A stretch of DNA of 55,662 bases from Vacuolonema iberomarrocanum LEGE 07170 (GCA_015207365.1 JADEXA010000049.1:1-55662); one strand, 5' to 3'. Positions 41,977-51,373 are shown, counted from the first letter of the stretch. The notes: generated by a model not told the origin, from the sequence alone. A program made the numbers and translations.

Positions 41977-43242
41977 ATGATTTCTGAAACGATACGACCT
42001 GCACCGAGCCATGAATCCTCGTTTGAAACATCCTTAAAACATGACCTGGAACATTTGCCGATTCAGCGATCGCATGCCGAATCGCTAGCAACAACCTGGG
42101 GCACACCGCTGTATGTGTATCAGGGCGATCGCCTCCAGCACACCATCCAGCACATCACCCAGTCCGTTCCCTATCCCCGCACTCAGTTCCATTTCGCTAG
42201 CGTCACCAACGGCAACGTTAATTTGCTGCAGCGCTTTCAGCAGGCAGGTTGGGGACTCCATGCCAACACCCCCGGCGACATTTTTCTGGGGCTCCATGCT
42301 GGGTTTGATCCGGCGCAAATTGTCTATAGCGGCAGCAACTTGAATCGGGCAGACATAGTGCAGGTGCTGGATTGGGGCGTGACCACACTGAACTTGGATA
42401 GTGTGGCGCAGGTGCGGCAACTGGGTGAGGTCTGGGCGGAGCGACCGGAGGCTCCCGCTTTGCGGTTGGGTTTGCGACTGAACCAGCCGGAGATCACCGG
42501 AGACAGCCGGATTGGAGTGCATCCCAGCGAGTTTGCTGACGCTGTGGCGATCGCCCAATCCTTCGGACTCCAGATTACTGGACTGCACTTCTATCGAGGC
42601 ACCGGAACGAACGCAACCCAGGCTTTTACCCAGGTAATGGAGCAAGTCATTGCCACGGCGCAAAACCTCCCAGACTGGCGCTATCTCGACTTTGGTGGCG
42701 GCTTTGGTTATCCCTATCGCAAAGGCGGCGCAGCGTTTGACTGGCCTCAGTTTGGGCAGGCATTATCGACGCAACTGGAACAACTGCCGCGCCCTATCGA
42801 GCTGATGATTGAACCGGGGCGAGCGGCGATCGCGGGATCGGCCTTCCTCCTCACCCGCGTTGTCTCTGTGAAGTGGCAGGAAGATCGCCAAATCATCGGA
42901 GTCGATACCACCATTGCCAACCTCTCCGTGCCCTCGGTACATGGCGGCTATCGTGAAATTGTCTCCTGGGACTGTCCCGAGCAACCCCGCTACACCACCG
43001 ATGTTTGCGGCAACACAACCTACTCTCGCGATTACCTGGGGCGCTCCCTCTCCCTGCCTGCCCTGAAGGAGGGTGACCTCCTAGCGATTCTCGATGTGGG
43101 AGCCTATGGCTATGCCATGTCGTCGCATTTCCTCCATCGTCCCCGTCCGGCTGAAGTCTTGCTGGAGGGCGATCGCCCCCGTTTGATTCGCCAGCGGGAA
43201 GATTACGGCGTTTTGCTCAATCACCAAGTGTTGAACGAGTAG
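41977..43242 (+). CDS. Decarboxylase-fold (LysA/ODC group IV) protein missing the PLP lysine
   Basis: 421 aa from the ATG at 41977. The fold follows diaminopimelate decarboxylase: GTPLYVYQGDRLQ, GFDPAQIVYSGSNL, YLDFGGGFGYPY (phosphate-binding glycines), IEPGRAAIAGSAFLLTRVV and AILDVGAYGYAMSSHFLHRPRPAEVLL. Where the family has A-V-K-A-N with the Schiff-base lysine, this protein reads FASVTNGN, placing valine (about V76) on the lysine. The stacking histidine (HxH) is FYRG and the catalytic C-(E/D)-S appears as TTYS. It is either a different enzyme or a binding protein built on this fold. It begins 48 bp after the synthetase-like gene, so they are probably co-transcribed. Confidence 0.82.
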   Translation: MISETIRPAPSHESSFETSLKHDLEHLPIQRSHAESLATTWGTPLYVYQGDRLQHTIQHITQSVPYPRTQFHFASVTNGNVNLLQRFQQAGWGLHANTPGDIFLGLHAGFDPAQIVYSGSNLNRADIVQVLDWGVTTLNLDSVAQVRQLGEVWAERPEAPALRLGLRLNQPEITGDSRIGVHPSEFADAVAIAQSFGLQITGLHFYRGTGTNATQAFTQVMEQVIATAQNLPDWRYLDFGGGFGYPYRKGGAAFDWPQFGQALSTQLEQLPRPIELMIEPGRAAIAGSAFLLTRVVSVKWQEDRQIIGVDTTIANLSVPSVHGGYREIVSWDCPEQPRYTTDVCGNTTYSRDYLGRSLSLPALKEGDLLAILDVGAYGYAMSSHFLHRPRPAEVLLEGDRPRLIRQREDYGVLLNHQVLNE

Positions 43243-43338
43243 CCGCAATTCTTTGCAATTTTTATAACTACCGATGGAGAAATGAATGGTGGAATGGGGA
43301 TGTGATGGAACGAATGCGTCAAATCCAGGTTTGGAACA

Positions 43339-43374
43339 CCTCAACCCCCCTTAAAACCTCAACCCCCCTTAAAA
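43339..43374 (+). repeat. 18-bp tandem duplication upstream of the zinc-ribbon membrane gene
   Basis: CCTCAACCCCCCTTAAAA occurs twice in a row at 43339-43374, 53 bp before the next start; the following AAGGG can pair with CCCCTT. Confidence 0.7.
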
Positions 43375-43426
43375 AGGGAGCAGACTCAACGTCCCCCTTG
43401 TTTCCTATCCGTAAGGAGTGCAACGA

Positions 43427-44743
43427 ATGAAATGTATTGCCTGTGGTACGGATAACAATTTGAAAGACCGAACCGAACACAACGGGCGCTGTTCGAACTG
43501 TCAGCATCCTTTTGTGTTTGAGCCAACCAGTATGAGGGCTCCGGTCAAGTTTACCGATGTCTTTTTTCAGAAGGCGATCGCCGATATCTCTGCCGAAAAT
43601 ACGCTCTACTTCACGCCAAATCAGTTCTACCACTTCCTCAATCGTCGCCTGAAACGCAAAGCAACAACGACATCCGCCGTTGGATGTTTAGTATTATTCC
43701 TGATTCCTATCTTTGGATTGGCCTTTGTTCTGGTAAACAGTGAAATTGGGAGATACGGGTTGATTTTAGGTTGGCTAGCTTCGATCACCGTCTTTACCCT
43801 GCTCGCTATCCTCAACGCATTAAATACCTATTCCAGAAAGCGTTCCAGTGTTCATCAACGCCGCAATACTGCATCGGGTTTACAACTGATTGGGGCTGCC
43901 GCAATTGGTCTGACTGCGATCGCCAGCTTTTTCGGTGGAGCGAGAACGGTCGCTGTCTTTCTAGGCTTTTCGACCAATGTCATTTTGGGCATGGGGGCGA
44001 TCATCCTTGGCTATCTGCAAAAGTCTCGGTTGGGCAAAACCACAGAAGTTCCCTATGTCGATCGCCAGCAGTTTCGAGATTGGGTACAGCGCTGGACAAG
44101 TGTTAATGGAGAACTGGCACGATTGCTGCCTGCTCCCAGTGGTGGCGAAGCTGCCGTCATCAACCCCGATGTGTCGTCCTACAGCTTCGATCGCCTGATT
44201 GTCGTTGAGTCTGCTGCCATCGCCCAGATGCTAATTGCCAACAACCTTCATCTGGAGCACAACGCAGCAATCCTAAGTATTACAGGCTATCCCCGGAACA
44301 TCTTCAGCACCGTCATGGCAATGCTGCGCCGCAACCCCGACCTCACGGTCTATGCGTTGCACGATGCCAGTCCCAAGGGCATTGCCATGGTGCAACAACT
44401 CACCAATGACCCCCAATGGTTTCAGGGGCAAACCGTCAAAGTGATTGATTTGGGCTTGTTGCCGCGACAGATTCTGGCCCAGGGCAAGTTTGCAGTTTAC
44501 ACCTCACGCGACATGGCTCTAGAAGCCAAGCTCCTCCCGGCGGATGTACGCCAGAAGCTTTCTCCAGAAGAGTTGCGCTGGCTGGCTGCGGGGAAGTTTG
44601 TGGAACTGGAAGCCTTCGGCCCTCAAAAGCTGTTGCAAGTGATCCGTATCGGCATTTCGCTGGGGGTGGGTGCCGATGCCGATGGGCTATCAAGCTGGGA
44701 TGGAGATGATGGGATGTTTCTGTCAACGGATAGCTTTGGTTAA
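43427..44743 (+). CDS. Zinc-ribbon membrane protein with Toprim-like C-terminal domain
   Basis: 438 aa from the ATG at 43427, which has AAGGAG 9-14 bases upstream. The N terminus is a zinc ribbon (CIACGTDNN...GRCSNCQHPF, four cysteines in two CxxC). Two or three membrane segments follow between about 80 and 200 (CLVLFLIPIFGLAFVLV, LILGWLASITVFTLLAIL, IGAAAIGLTAIASFF...ILGMGAIILGYL). The cytoplasmic C-terminal part has RLIVVESAAIAQMLIANNL, AILSITGYPRNIF and LTVYALHDASPKGIAMVQQL, a pattern like a Toprim fold (E ... D-x-S/D-x-x-G). The function is unknown; I recall similar proteins only in cyanobacteria and a few others. Confidence 0.65.
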   Translation: MKCIACGTDNNLKDRTEHNGRCSNCQHPFVFEPTSMRAPVKFTDVFFQKAIADISAENTLYFTPNQFYHFLNRRLKRKATTTSAVGCLVLFLIPIFGLAFVLVNSEIGRYGLILGWLASITVFTLLAILNALNTYSRKRSSVHQRRNTASGLQLIGAAAIGLTAIASFFGGARTVAVFLGFSTNVILGMGAIILGYLQKSRLGKTTEVPYVDRQQFRDWVQRWTSVNGELARLLPAPSGGEAAVINPDVSSYSFDRLIVVESAAIAQMLIANNLHLEHNAAILSITGYPRNIFSTVMAMLRRNPDLTVYALHDASPKGIAMVQQLTNDPQWFQGQTVKVIDLGLLPRQILAQGKFAVYTSRDMALEAKLLPADVRQKLSPEELRWLAAGKFVELEAFGPQKLLQVIRIGISLGVGADADGLSSWDGDDGMFLSTDSFG

Positions 44744-44777
44744 TAAACAGGTGGCCGTACATCAGATAAATCGAAAC

Positions 44778-44878
44778 TGGCGGTTGAAACCGCATCTATC
44801 CTTACAAAGTCCGCCTGCGCGGACTCCTCCTAACTCGCGTAGGGGAGTTTTGCTTGTGTCGCAGCGGTTTTAACCGCC
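44778..44878. repeat. Family F palindromic repeat, copy 1
   Basis: Ends TGGCGGTTGAAACCGC and GCGGTTTTAACCGCCA. Two inner hairpins, GTCCGCCTGCGCGGAC and ACTCGCGTAGGGGAGT. The related copy 2 overlaps the transposase end at 55064. It looks like a non-autonomous relative (REPIN-like). Confidence 0.78.
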
Positions 44879-44913
44879 ACACAACTCAAAGTTTTTTCAG
44901 TCAGCCAGCGACG

Positions 44914-45008
44914 TATAGCGCTATGCGCGTTAGTTAAGTACGGTTGTGTGGGGCGCGCCGCGCCCCACACAACCGTTGCTGTGCTTAATGCGGTTGCACA
45001 CCGCTATA
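44914..45008. repeat. Inverted-repeat element, family B copy 5
   Basis: Ends TATAGCG / CGCTATA, hairpin GTTGTGTGGGGCGCG. With F1 it fills the gap between the zinc-ribbon gene and the convergent channel gene. Confidence 0.9.
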
Positions 45009-45060
45009 GGTTGGTGTTGAGCAAAGCGAAACCCAACGCTAGAATCCATTTTGATACTAC

Positions 45061-46056
45061 TTACAGACAGAGAATTCTAAGCTGCTTCCATTGTTTTGAA
45101 TTGATAGAAACGGTGATCCGATCGCCCGCTTTCAATAATATGTTGGAGTTAGGATATTCCACCCAGTTTTGATGAGAAGAAGTGAGTGGCTTCGGAGCGG
45201 GTTGATGTACCAAAACAGCGAGTTTGATTTGCCGTTGGAGATCGGCGATCGCCATTCCATCTAAGGGACTCCCTTGTTCAATTTTCAGTTCGCAGGTTAA
45301 GAAGATTTCCTCATCAATGGGGGTAATATCAATCAACTCTTCGGAATGGGCAGCTTGGGCAAAAAAGGGCGCACCTACGGTAGAGCTAGATAGCACCGAT
45401 TGAATATCGAAACTCTTCTCCACCCGCTCTGCCAAGTTCTGATCATACATGCGCACCACAATGCGAATAGTGGGAGCCATTTCTCGCGCCATGAGGGCAG
45501 CTTCCAAGTTGGCTAGGTCATCATCGGTTCCAAAAATGATGGATTTGCACGATCGCAACGATGCTTTTTCTAGCAGTTCTTGTTGGCGCATATCCCCAAG
45601 GAGATAGGGAATTTTGCGGTTCCGAAGATTGGCTAAATGTTCCTCGGTATCTCCGCGATCGATCACCAATACCTCATCGCCCAGTTGCAACAAATTGTCT
45701 AAAATTTTGGGGCCTAGTTTCCCAAAGCCACATAAAATCACATGGTCGTTCATGCGATACCCCTTCCTTCCTGTCAGTTCTAACAGCCGCGACTTAATCA
45801 TGCTATCGACCACCAAACTGAAGCCCAGGGCATAGCCCCCAGCTCCCGAAACCATCAAATAAATGCCATAAATTTTGATGGCCGTTGGTGCATCAGCCAA
45901 ATTGAAATCTCCAAAGCCAATGGTAGTGACGATGGTAATCACAAAATAGGTGGCATCCAAAAAGTCCAATCCCAAGCCATAGCGAAAGATGATGATACCC
46001 GCCAGGATGTTGATCAATAGGATTGCCACTAACCATCGCACAGGATTTCTAGGCAT
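45061..46056 (-). CDS. RCK-domain potassium channel
   Basis: 331 aa. Two membrane helices around a pore loop with filter TTIGFGD (residues 44-50; potassium filters are TVGYGD or TIGFGD). After the inner helix comes an RCK domain (TrkA_N): HVILCGFGKLGPKILDNLL (GFGKLG 110-115), EVLVIDRGD (acidic residue for nucleotide), LLGDMRQQELLEKA and IIFGTDDDLANLEAALMARE. A TrkA_C-like end is visible (GSPLDGMAIADLQRQIKLAVL...LLKAGDRITVSI). It is a ligand-gated K+ channel of the MthK/Kch type, working as a tetramer in the membrane. 22 bp before the second synthetase-like gene's 3' end on the same strand, downstream of it. Confidence 0.92.
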   Translation of the reverse strand: MPRNPVRWLVAILLINILAGIIIFRYGLGLDFLDATYFVITIVTTIGFGDFNLADAPTAIKIYGIYLMVSGAGGYALGFSLVVDSMIKSRLLELTGRKGYRMNDHVILCGFGKLGPKILDNLLQLGDEVLVIDRGDTEEHLANLRNRKIPYLLGDMRQQELLEKASLRSCKSIIFGTDDDLANLEAALMAREMAPTIRIVVRMYDQNLAERVEKSFDIQSVLSSSTVGAPFFAQAAHSEELIDITPIDEEIFLTCELKIEQGSPLDGMAIADLQRQIKLAVLVHQPAPKPLTSSHQNWVEYPNSNILLKAGDRITVSINSKQWKQLRILCL

Positions 46057-46078
46057 AGGCGTTTACAGTTTACGGCTC

Positions 46079-47845
46079 CTATTTTCGGTTGGCCTGTAGC
46101 CACAGCTCTAAACTCAACACGAGCCAGAGCTTAACGCCATAGCGGCCCCATATATCTCCACGATAGTTGAGCCAGTCGCGCAACAGCGATTGGTTGAGAT
46201 AGGGGGCGATCGCCGCGTTTCTCCGCAGCAAAATCTGCTTTGCCCTGCGCTGCCAGGACTGGCGGAACCAGCGGTGGACGGGCACCATCATGCCGCTCTT
46301 GGGACGGTTGATGATGGCAGCGGGCAGGAGATCGGCCACGGCTTGCTTCAACACAGCTTTTTCAACGGCTCCAGAGAGCTTGTGGACAGGTGGGATTTCC
46401 ATGCTCATTTCAACAACGCGCTGATCGAACAGAGGCGATCGCCCCTCCACCCCCGCCGCACGGGTGAGATTGTTGACCTTCGTGAGGATGTGGTCGGCTC
46501 CCTTGAACTTGATGTTCAATGCCATCAAACGGTTCAAATAGGCCATATCCGATTGCAAATCCGCTGTAAATACTGACGGAGCCTCTTTCACTTGCTCCCA
46601 CACCGCAGGTTTCAGTAAACGGGGCAGGTCAATGGCGCATTTGTGGAACGAAGCGAGATAGACGGCCAGGGAATCCGCGTTTTCTGCGGCGGCGTCTTGC
46701 CCGCGATAGAGCTGGTTGAGCAGCATGGGTTGATTCTTTGGCCCTCCAAAGCAAGGGTCGCCCCCTTCGCCGTTGAGAATAACCGATGCGGTTTCCCGCG
46801 CCAGATAGCCAAGCAGCAGGTTGGGCACCGTCAGCGGGTCGCCAATGGGGTCATCCAGGCAAGCGAGGGTTTCTTGCAGGCGACTCCAGAGCAGGTCTGG
46901 CGGAATTTCCAGGACATGATGAGCGGTTTGACAATGCCGCGCTACCTGTTCAGAAAACTCCAGCTCGTTGGGGCAGTCAGCTCCAAAGTGGATGGAGTAG
47001 GTGTGGACGGGGCGATCGTGCCACTTCGCGGCCAGCGCGGTGATGGAACTGGAATCGAGCCCCCCGGACAAATACACGCCGACGGGTTCGCCTGCAGGGA
47101 GGTACTCCTGCACAACTTGGTCGAGGAGCGATCGCAACCGCCGCCCATGCCACTCCAAAGGCTGCTCTTCTCCAACAATGCGCTCACGCAACGGCGAATA
47201 GAAATGCGAGGTTTTCTCTGCCAACCCGGTTGACACATCGACTGACCAGCACAGCGCTGTGGCCGGACGCAACTCGCGCACATCTTTCCAGAGGGTGCGC
47301 TCTCCCGGCACAAAGGCACAGCAGAGATAGTCGCGCAGGGCGATCGCATCCAGCTCATGGGAGTGCCAGGGAGCCAGATCTCGCAATCGACGCGCAATGC
47401 GCAACGTGCCCCCAGCCTCTAGGTAATAGAGGGTTTGGGTGCCAGAGCGATCGCGCACTAACCAGACTCGCCCCGGCGATCGCTCCCAAATCACCAGCGC
47501 AAACATCCCCTCTAGCCAGGGCAAACACTCACAACCCCAGCGCTGCCATAGCGCCGCAATGAGGTGCAAATGCGAATTGTCAGCGACTTGCACCCCAGCT
47601 ACCGCAAGCCGCTGCCGCAAGGATGCCGCATTACTGAGCCACCCATCGCCCCAAATGCCGATCTGTTGAGCCGCATCCCAGGTTGGTGGTTGCGTTGCGG
47701 CGATGATCGGCGCAAGCTGACTATCCGCAAGCTGACAATGCCAGCCCCATTGCCCTAGTAGCGACTCTCTCCCAACCCCAACACCCCACCCGGCCTCTGC
47801 CACAGGGGCATCATTCACCAAATGCGCCGCACTCCGCTGCTCCAT
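46079..47845 (-). CDS. Second asparagine-synthetase-like protein lacking the glutaminase cysteine
   Basis: 588 aa from the ATG at 47845 (MEQRSAAHLV). N-terminal region with the remains of the class II glutaminase fold (WLEGMFALVIWERSPGRVWLVRDRSGTQTLYY) but no Cys2. The synthetase half has GVYLSGGLDSSSITALA, SVILNGEGGDPCFGG, NNLTRAAGVEGRSPLFDQRVVEMS and KAVLKQAVADLLPAAIINRPKSGMMVPVHRWF. It resembles the protein at 40042 in architecture. Likely an ATP-using amide or peptide-bond former that does not use glutamine. Followed directly by the K+ channel gene. Confidence 0.87.
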   Translation of the reverse strand: MEQRSAAHLVNDAPVAEAGWGVGVGRESLLGQWGWHCQLADSQLAPIIAATQPPTWDAAQQIGIWGDGWLSNAASLRQRLAVAGVQVADNSHLHLIAALWQRWGCECLPWLEGMFALVIWERSPGRVWLVRDRSGTQTLYYLEAGGTLRIARRLRDLAPWHSHELDAIALRDYLCCAFVPGERTLWKDVRELRPATALCWSVDVSTGLAEKTSHFYSPLRERIVGEEQPLEWHGRRLRSLLDQVVQEYLPAGEPVGVYLSGGLDSSSITALAAKWHDRPVHTYSIHFGADCPNELEFSEQVARHCQTAHHVLEIPPDLLWSRLQETLACLDDPIGDPLTVPNLLLGYLARETASVILNGEGGDPCFGGPKNQPMLLNQLYRGQDAAAENADSLAVYLASFHKCAIDLPRLLKPAVWEQVKEAPSVFTADLQSDMAYLNRLMALNIKFKGADHILTKVNNLTRAAGVEGRSPLFDQRVVEMSMEIPPVHKLSGAVEKAVLKQAVADLLPAAIINRPKSGMMVPVHRWFRQSWQRRAKQILLRRNAAIAPYLNQSLLRDWLNYRGDIWGRYGVKLWLVLSLELWLQANRK

Positions 47846-47982
47846 ACTCAATCACACCGTTCGCTCAGCCTGAGTTTATAGTAAACACTCACTGACTGAA
47901 CCTAATGCGTAGAAACAAATCCTGCATTCACCTCAAATCTGAGTTCAAGTTCGCCTAACCCCATCTACTAAAAGTATTCCTT

Positions 47983-48192
47983 ATGCAAAGCACCAGCTCT
48001 CATCTGCCCAAAACAGTACGAGCAGCAACCTGCAAGTCTAACGGTGTAGCCATGCGAACGCTCCACGAGTTTCTCAAGCGCAAAGATCCTGACAAAGTGT
48101 GGGGTGGGCTGACTCGGACGGTTACGCCTGAAGGGGATGTGCTGTGGCTATGCAAAGAGCATATCAAAGAGCTTTATCCCACATCTTCATAG
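47983..48192 (+). CDS. Possible small protein, unknown
   Basis: 69 aa open frame (ATG 47983; ATG 48052 would leave 46 aa, MRTLHEFLKRKDPDKVWGGL). The C-terminal part (WGGLTRTVTPEGDVLWLCKEHIKELY) looks like protein rather than noise: it resembles a short W-L-C-x-x-H motif seen at the ends of some cyanobacterial proteins. No ribosome site is obvious. It could be the remnant of a larger gene. Confidence 0.35.
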   Translation: MQSTSSHLPKTVRAATCKSNGVAMRTLHEFLKRKDPDKVWGGLTRTVTPEGDVLWLCKEHIKELYPTSS

Positions 48193-48311
48193 CCGTTGTG
48201 AACATCGCAGCGCTTTCGGAGAACCGATAAACTGCGATCGCCCACATTTCCACAGCTCGACCTGGAGGCAAATTAGGTCTTTGCGGCGAGAACCCATGAA
48301 GCCGATGCGGA

Positions 48312-50519
48312 TTAAACCGCCACAGGTTCTAGTTGCATGGCAGGCTTGAGGCTACCGAAGAAGTCGTAGTGATCCAGCGCTTCGAGGATGCCCCAGGAGT
48401 ATTCCCCTTCGGCGAAGTAGACCTGGGGATAGCCATGCAGCTTTTCGACTTCAGGGCTGTAGTTGCCGACGACGACGGCCATGGTGTTACCCGTTAGCAT
48501 CGACTCGTCGTTGCCCGATGCCCCGGCGACTAGGAAGCGATCGATGGGCAGGTTCCATTTCCAGGCGCAATAGCGAATGGCATTGCCCTTCGAGGCACGG
48601 ATAGGCAGGAGATCCAGGTACATGTTGTGACTGTAGCTCGCATTCACATGCAGGCGTTTGCGGCGCAGTTGGCGCATGATTTCATCGAAGCTAGGAGCCT
48701 TTTCTTCATCAATGAAGTAGGAGATTTTAAACTTGCCCTGGGATTCAGGGGGTTGCAGCTCAATGCCCGGTAGCTCTTGCATGGCGGCGCGAATGGCTCC
48801 GGCTTGCCAGCGATGGTGAATGTGGCGCTCCCAGTTGGGGTCGAGGACGACCTGGGGGCCATAGTAGATCTCGCTGCCGTTGGAGGTGATCAGCGCATCG
48901 GGCATGGGGAAGTGCCATTCTTCCAGCATCGATAGCACACTCTGGAGCGATCGCCCCGTTGCAATGCCAATTCCGGTGCTTTGTCCCTGTTGGTTCAGCC
49001 GCTCGATAAGTTGGTGCAGCGCATCGCGATCGCCCAGCAACGTATCGTCGATTTCGCAGACCAGATAGCGATCGGCAGTCATCAGGCGATTGGCCGCAGG
49101 CAGGTTCCATTCCTCTTGCAGGCGAGCGACAGGTGCCATTGGGAGGTAGCTGAGGGACGACTGTACCCGGCGTTTGGGTAGCTGGTGAACTTGCTCTAGA
49201 TAGCGATCGACATGGCTCGACCAAGAAAAGTGATGGCGTACATTGTCTAGGCCGTTTTGCGACCACTCCTGCCACTGGGCGTCGTCGGTTAGCGCTTTGC
49301 GTAGAGCTGCTTGAATGTCGGAAATATCGAGGGGATCAATCAACTGCCCATTATGGCAAGCGGCCAGGATATCCCGAGGGCCACCATCGGCGGTTGCGAC
49401 AATCGGTGCCCCACAGGCGGTGGCTTCAATCAGCGTCAGGCCAAAGGGTTCAGTGAGAGCCGGGTTGATGAACACGCCTCGGTTCTTGGCCACCAGGCGA
49501 TAGAGTTCGGGAACTTCATCTGATTGGTGGTGCTTCGGATAGGCGACCTTGCCATAGAGGTCGTAGCGATCGATTAGCTGCAAAATCTCGTTCATGACCC
49601 GACGTGGGCCAGACTCCATCGTGCCAATGTTGTCTCGGTTGCCCAAAACCAGAACCAGATTGGCCAGCTTTTGTAGCTCTGGATCTTCTCCATAGGCTTT
49701 AACCAGAGCGCTGACATTTTTCCGCACCGCCGGACGAGAGAGCGCCATGATGATGGGCTTTTCGGGTTCGTGCAAAAAGCGCTGCAAGTCTTTGTAAATC
49801 GGTGGAAATTGCCAATCTGCTCCCGCCGGATAGAACTGTTCCAGGGTCACGCCGGGAGGAATAACCACCATGCGATCGGGCTGGTATTGATCGTAAATGC
49901 CGTATTGATCGGTGACTTCCTGGCGGGTGCTGGCAATAATCAGCGATGCGCTGGCCAGGGTTTTCTCTTCGGCCTCAATACGGGTGCTGATGTGGAAGTG
50001 ATCCTCAATGGTTTCTGGCTTGGTGCCTTGCTCCAGTAGGCGATCGCGCTTCACACGCCCCAGGGAATGCCCCGTATGCACCAGGGGAATGCCCAACCAT
50101 CCGGCGACCCGACATCCGACATAACCCGCATCGGCATAGTGGGAGTGAATCACGTCGGGCACTTGCCCCACCTGGCGAACATGGCGAATCAGCTCGTCGG
50201 CAAAACTATCGAGGTGGGGCCACAGAACCTCTTTGCGGAGATAGCGACGGGGGCCACAGGGAAGACGAATAATTTGCGCTTTGTCGGATAAAGGTTCGAT
50301 GGGTTGAGCATAGTCACTATTAACTTTGGGATCACTGACCAGGCGAGTTACTAGATCAACCCGTGCGACTTGGGGATTTTTGGCGAGGGCACGCGCGAGT
50401 TCAACGACATACTTGGTTTGCCCGCCTGTATCAGCGTCGCGGCCTAGTTCCAGATTTTCCCCTCGAATCAACCCGTGAACACTAACGAGCAGAATGTACA
50501 ACCCTGTGGACTCTGACAT
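48312..50519 (-). CDS. spsA: Sucrose-phosphate synthase with degenerate phosphatase domain
   Basis: 735 aa. The N-terminal GT4 domain (about 1-460) makes sucrose-6-phosphate from UDP- or ADP-glucose and fructose-6-phosphate. Motifs are GENLELGRDADTGGQTKYVVELARAL, HSHYADAGYVG, HTGHSLGRVKRDRLL and FINPALTEPFGLTLIEATACGAPIVATADGGP. The C-terminal domain (about 480-720) is the sucrose-phosphate phosphatase fold. Its nucleophile motif D-x-D-N/D-T reads E489-I-D-D-T and the G-D-S-G-N-D motif reads GASGND (666-671), so the phosphatase is expected to be dead. A separate phosphatase must finish sucrose synthesis. Sucrose is a salt- and desiccation-stress solute. Confidence 0.95.
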   Translation of the reverse strand: MSESTGLYILLVSVHGLIRGENLELGRDADTGGQTKYVVELARALAKNPQVARVDLVTRLVSDPKVNSDYAQPIEPLSDKAQIIRLPCGPRRYLRKEVLWPHLDSFADELIRHVRQVGQVPDVIHSHYADAGYVGCRVAGWLGIPLVHTGHSLGRVKRDRLLEQGTKPETIEDHFHISTRIEAEEKTLASASLIIASTRQEVTDQYGIYDQYQPDRMVVIPPGVTLEQFYPAGADWQFPPIYKDLQRFLHEPEKPIIMALSRPAVRKNVSALVKAYGEDPELQKLANLVLVLGNRDNIGTMESGPRRVMNEILQLIDRYDLYGKVAYPKHHQSDEVPELYRLVAKNRGVFINPALTEPFGLTLIEATACGAPIVATADGGPRDILAACHNGQLIDPLDISDIQAALRKALTDDAQWQEWSQNGLDNVRHHFSWSSHVDRYLEQVHQLPKRRVQSSLSYLPMAPVARLQEEWNLPAANRLMTADRYLVCEIDDTLLGDRDALHQLIERLNQQGQSTGIGIATGRSLQSVLSMLEEWHFPMPDALITSNGSEIYYGPQVVLDPNWERHIHHRWQAGAIRAAMQELPGIELQPPESQGKFKISYFIDEEKAPSFDEIMRQLRRKRLHVNASYSHNMYLDLLPIRASKGNAIRYCAWKWNLPIDRFLVAGASGNDESMLTGNTMAVVVGNYSPEVEKLHGYPQVYFAEGEYSWGILEALDHYDFFGSLKPAMQLEPVAV

Positions 50520-51373
50520 AATGACTTACCTCCTCGACGTTCACATCTCTACCACTGCTTATGGGATCCAACATCCCCCGTGGGAGAGGATGGCGACTGG
50601 GCGGGATGAGATGCTAGGCCGATTAGCTTCTCAGGCTTAATTATATAGATCCTGTTAAGTTTTGCAGAACTTCTTATTAATTTGATGAACCTTTTCAGAT
50701 AGCATACCAGGAATGGAAAGCCGGAGGAACTATCGCTGGAGGGTTGCTATTGCCCACACAGCCATGCTTTGACCGACAATAAGCTTTCAGATGCTCTGCT
50801 TGACAAAGAATTCCGCAGCTGAAGTTTGGTTACAGAAGGTAAGGAGTATGAGAATCTTCGGTTTCCTATAGAAGCCAGGAAAACTATCAAGAAACCCCGC
50901 TTTATTGTTGTCGGTTTCTAACGGATTTCTACTTCGTTACTGACCCAAAGCGCTCCCTAATGCTGCGATAGTCTGGTGTCTCAGATGTTGTCTCACACTT
51001 AACATCACCATGTCGGCTTCATCACCAGAAATGATTATGAATTGTCCAGGATCAGCGCGTCCTTTTCGATCTTTTTAGTCATTAATATGCGTACTAGAGC
51101 AGGTTTCTCTGGTGTAATTTTGTGATCCCAGGGTATCAGTAATAGACTGCGATCGCGCTTTTTGTGATTCGAAGCCCTATCAGCGATCGCCGCTTCAACA
51201 GCATGGTTCAGGATGTTGATTCGCCTTGTTCAATGGGTGAAGTGGCATCCATGTTGAGATGTTCAATCCCAATTTGGGTGTTCCATCCCAGAAACTTTAA
51301 ACGCTTTCCCAAATCGCTCCGTGAGACACTGAAGCAACTAGCGGTTGTTATCTGCCATTTTTTCCATTGAACT
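50520..51373. other. Long intergenic region, no gene seen
   Basis: 854 bp between divergent sps and the EEP nuclease gene. 50640-50700 is AT-rich and probably holds the sps promoter. No repeat-family copy, tRNA or credible protein is found; a 68-codon frame at 51164 has no protein-like features. Confidence 0.4.

Noticed and set aside
40042..47845. Lasso-peptide cluster
   Set aside because: The synthetase-like proteins resemble lasso cyclases only in lacking the cysteine; no leader peptidase (B protein) or precursor peptide is visible.
51164..51370. 68-codon frame in the sps-EEP gap
   Set aside because: No ribosome site or recognisable protein pattern.
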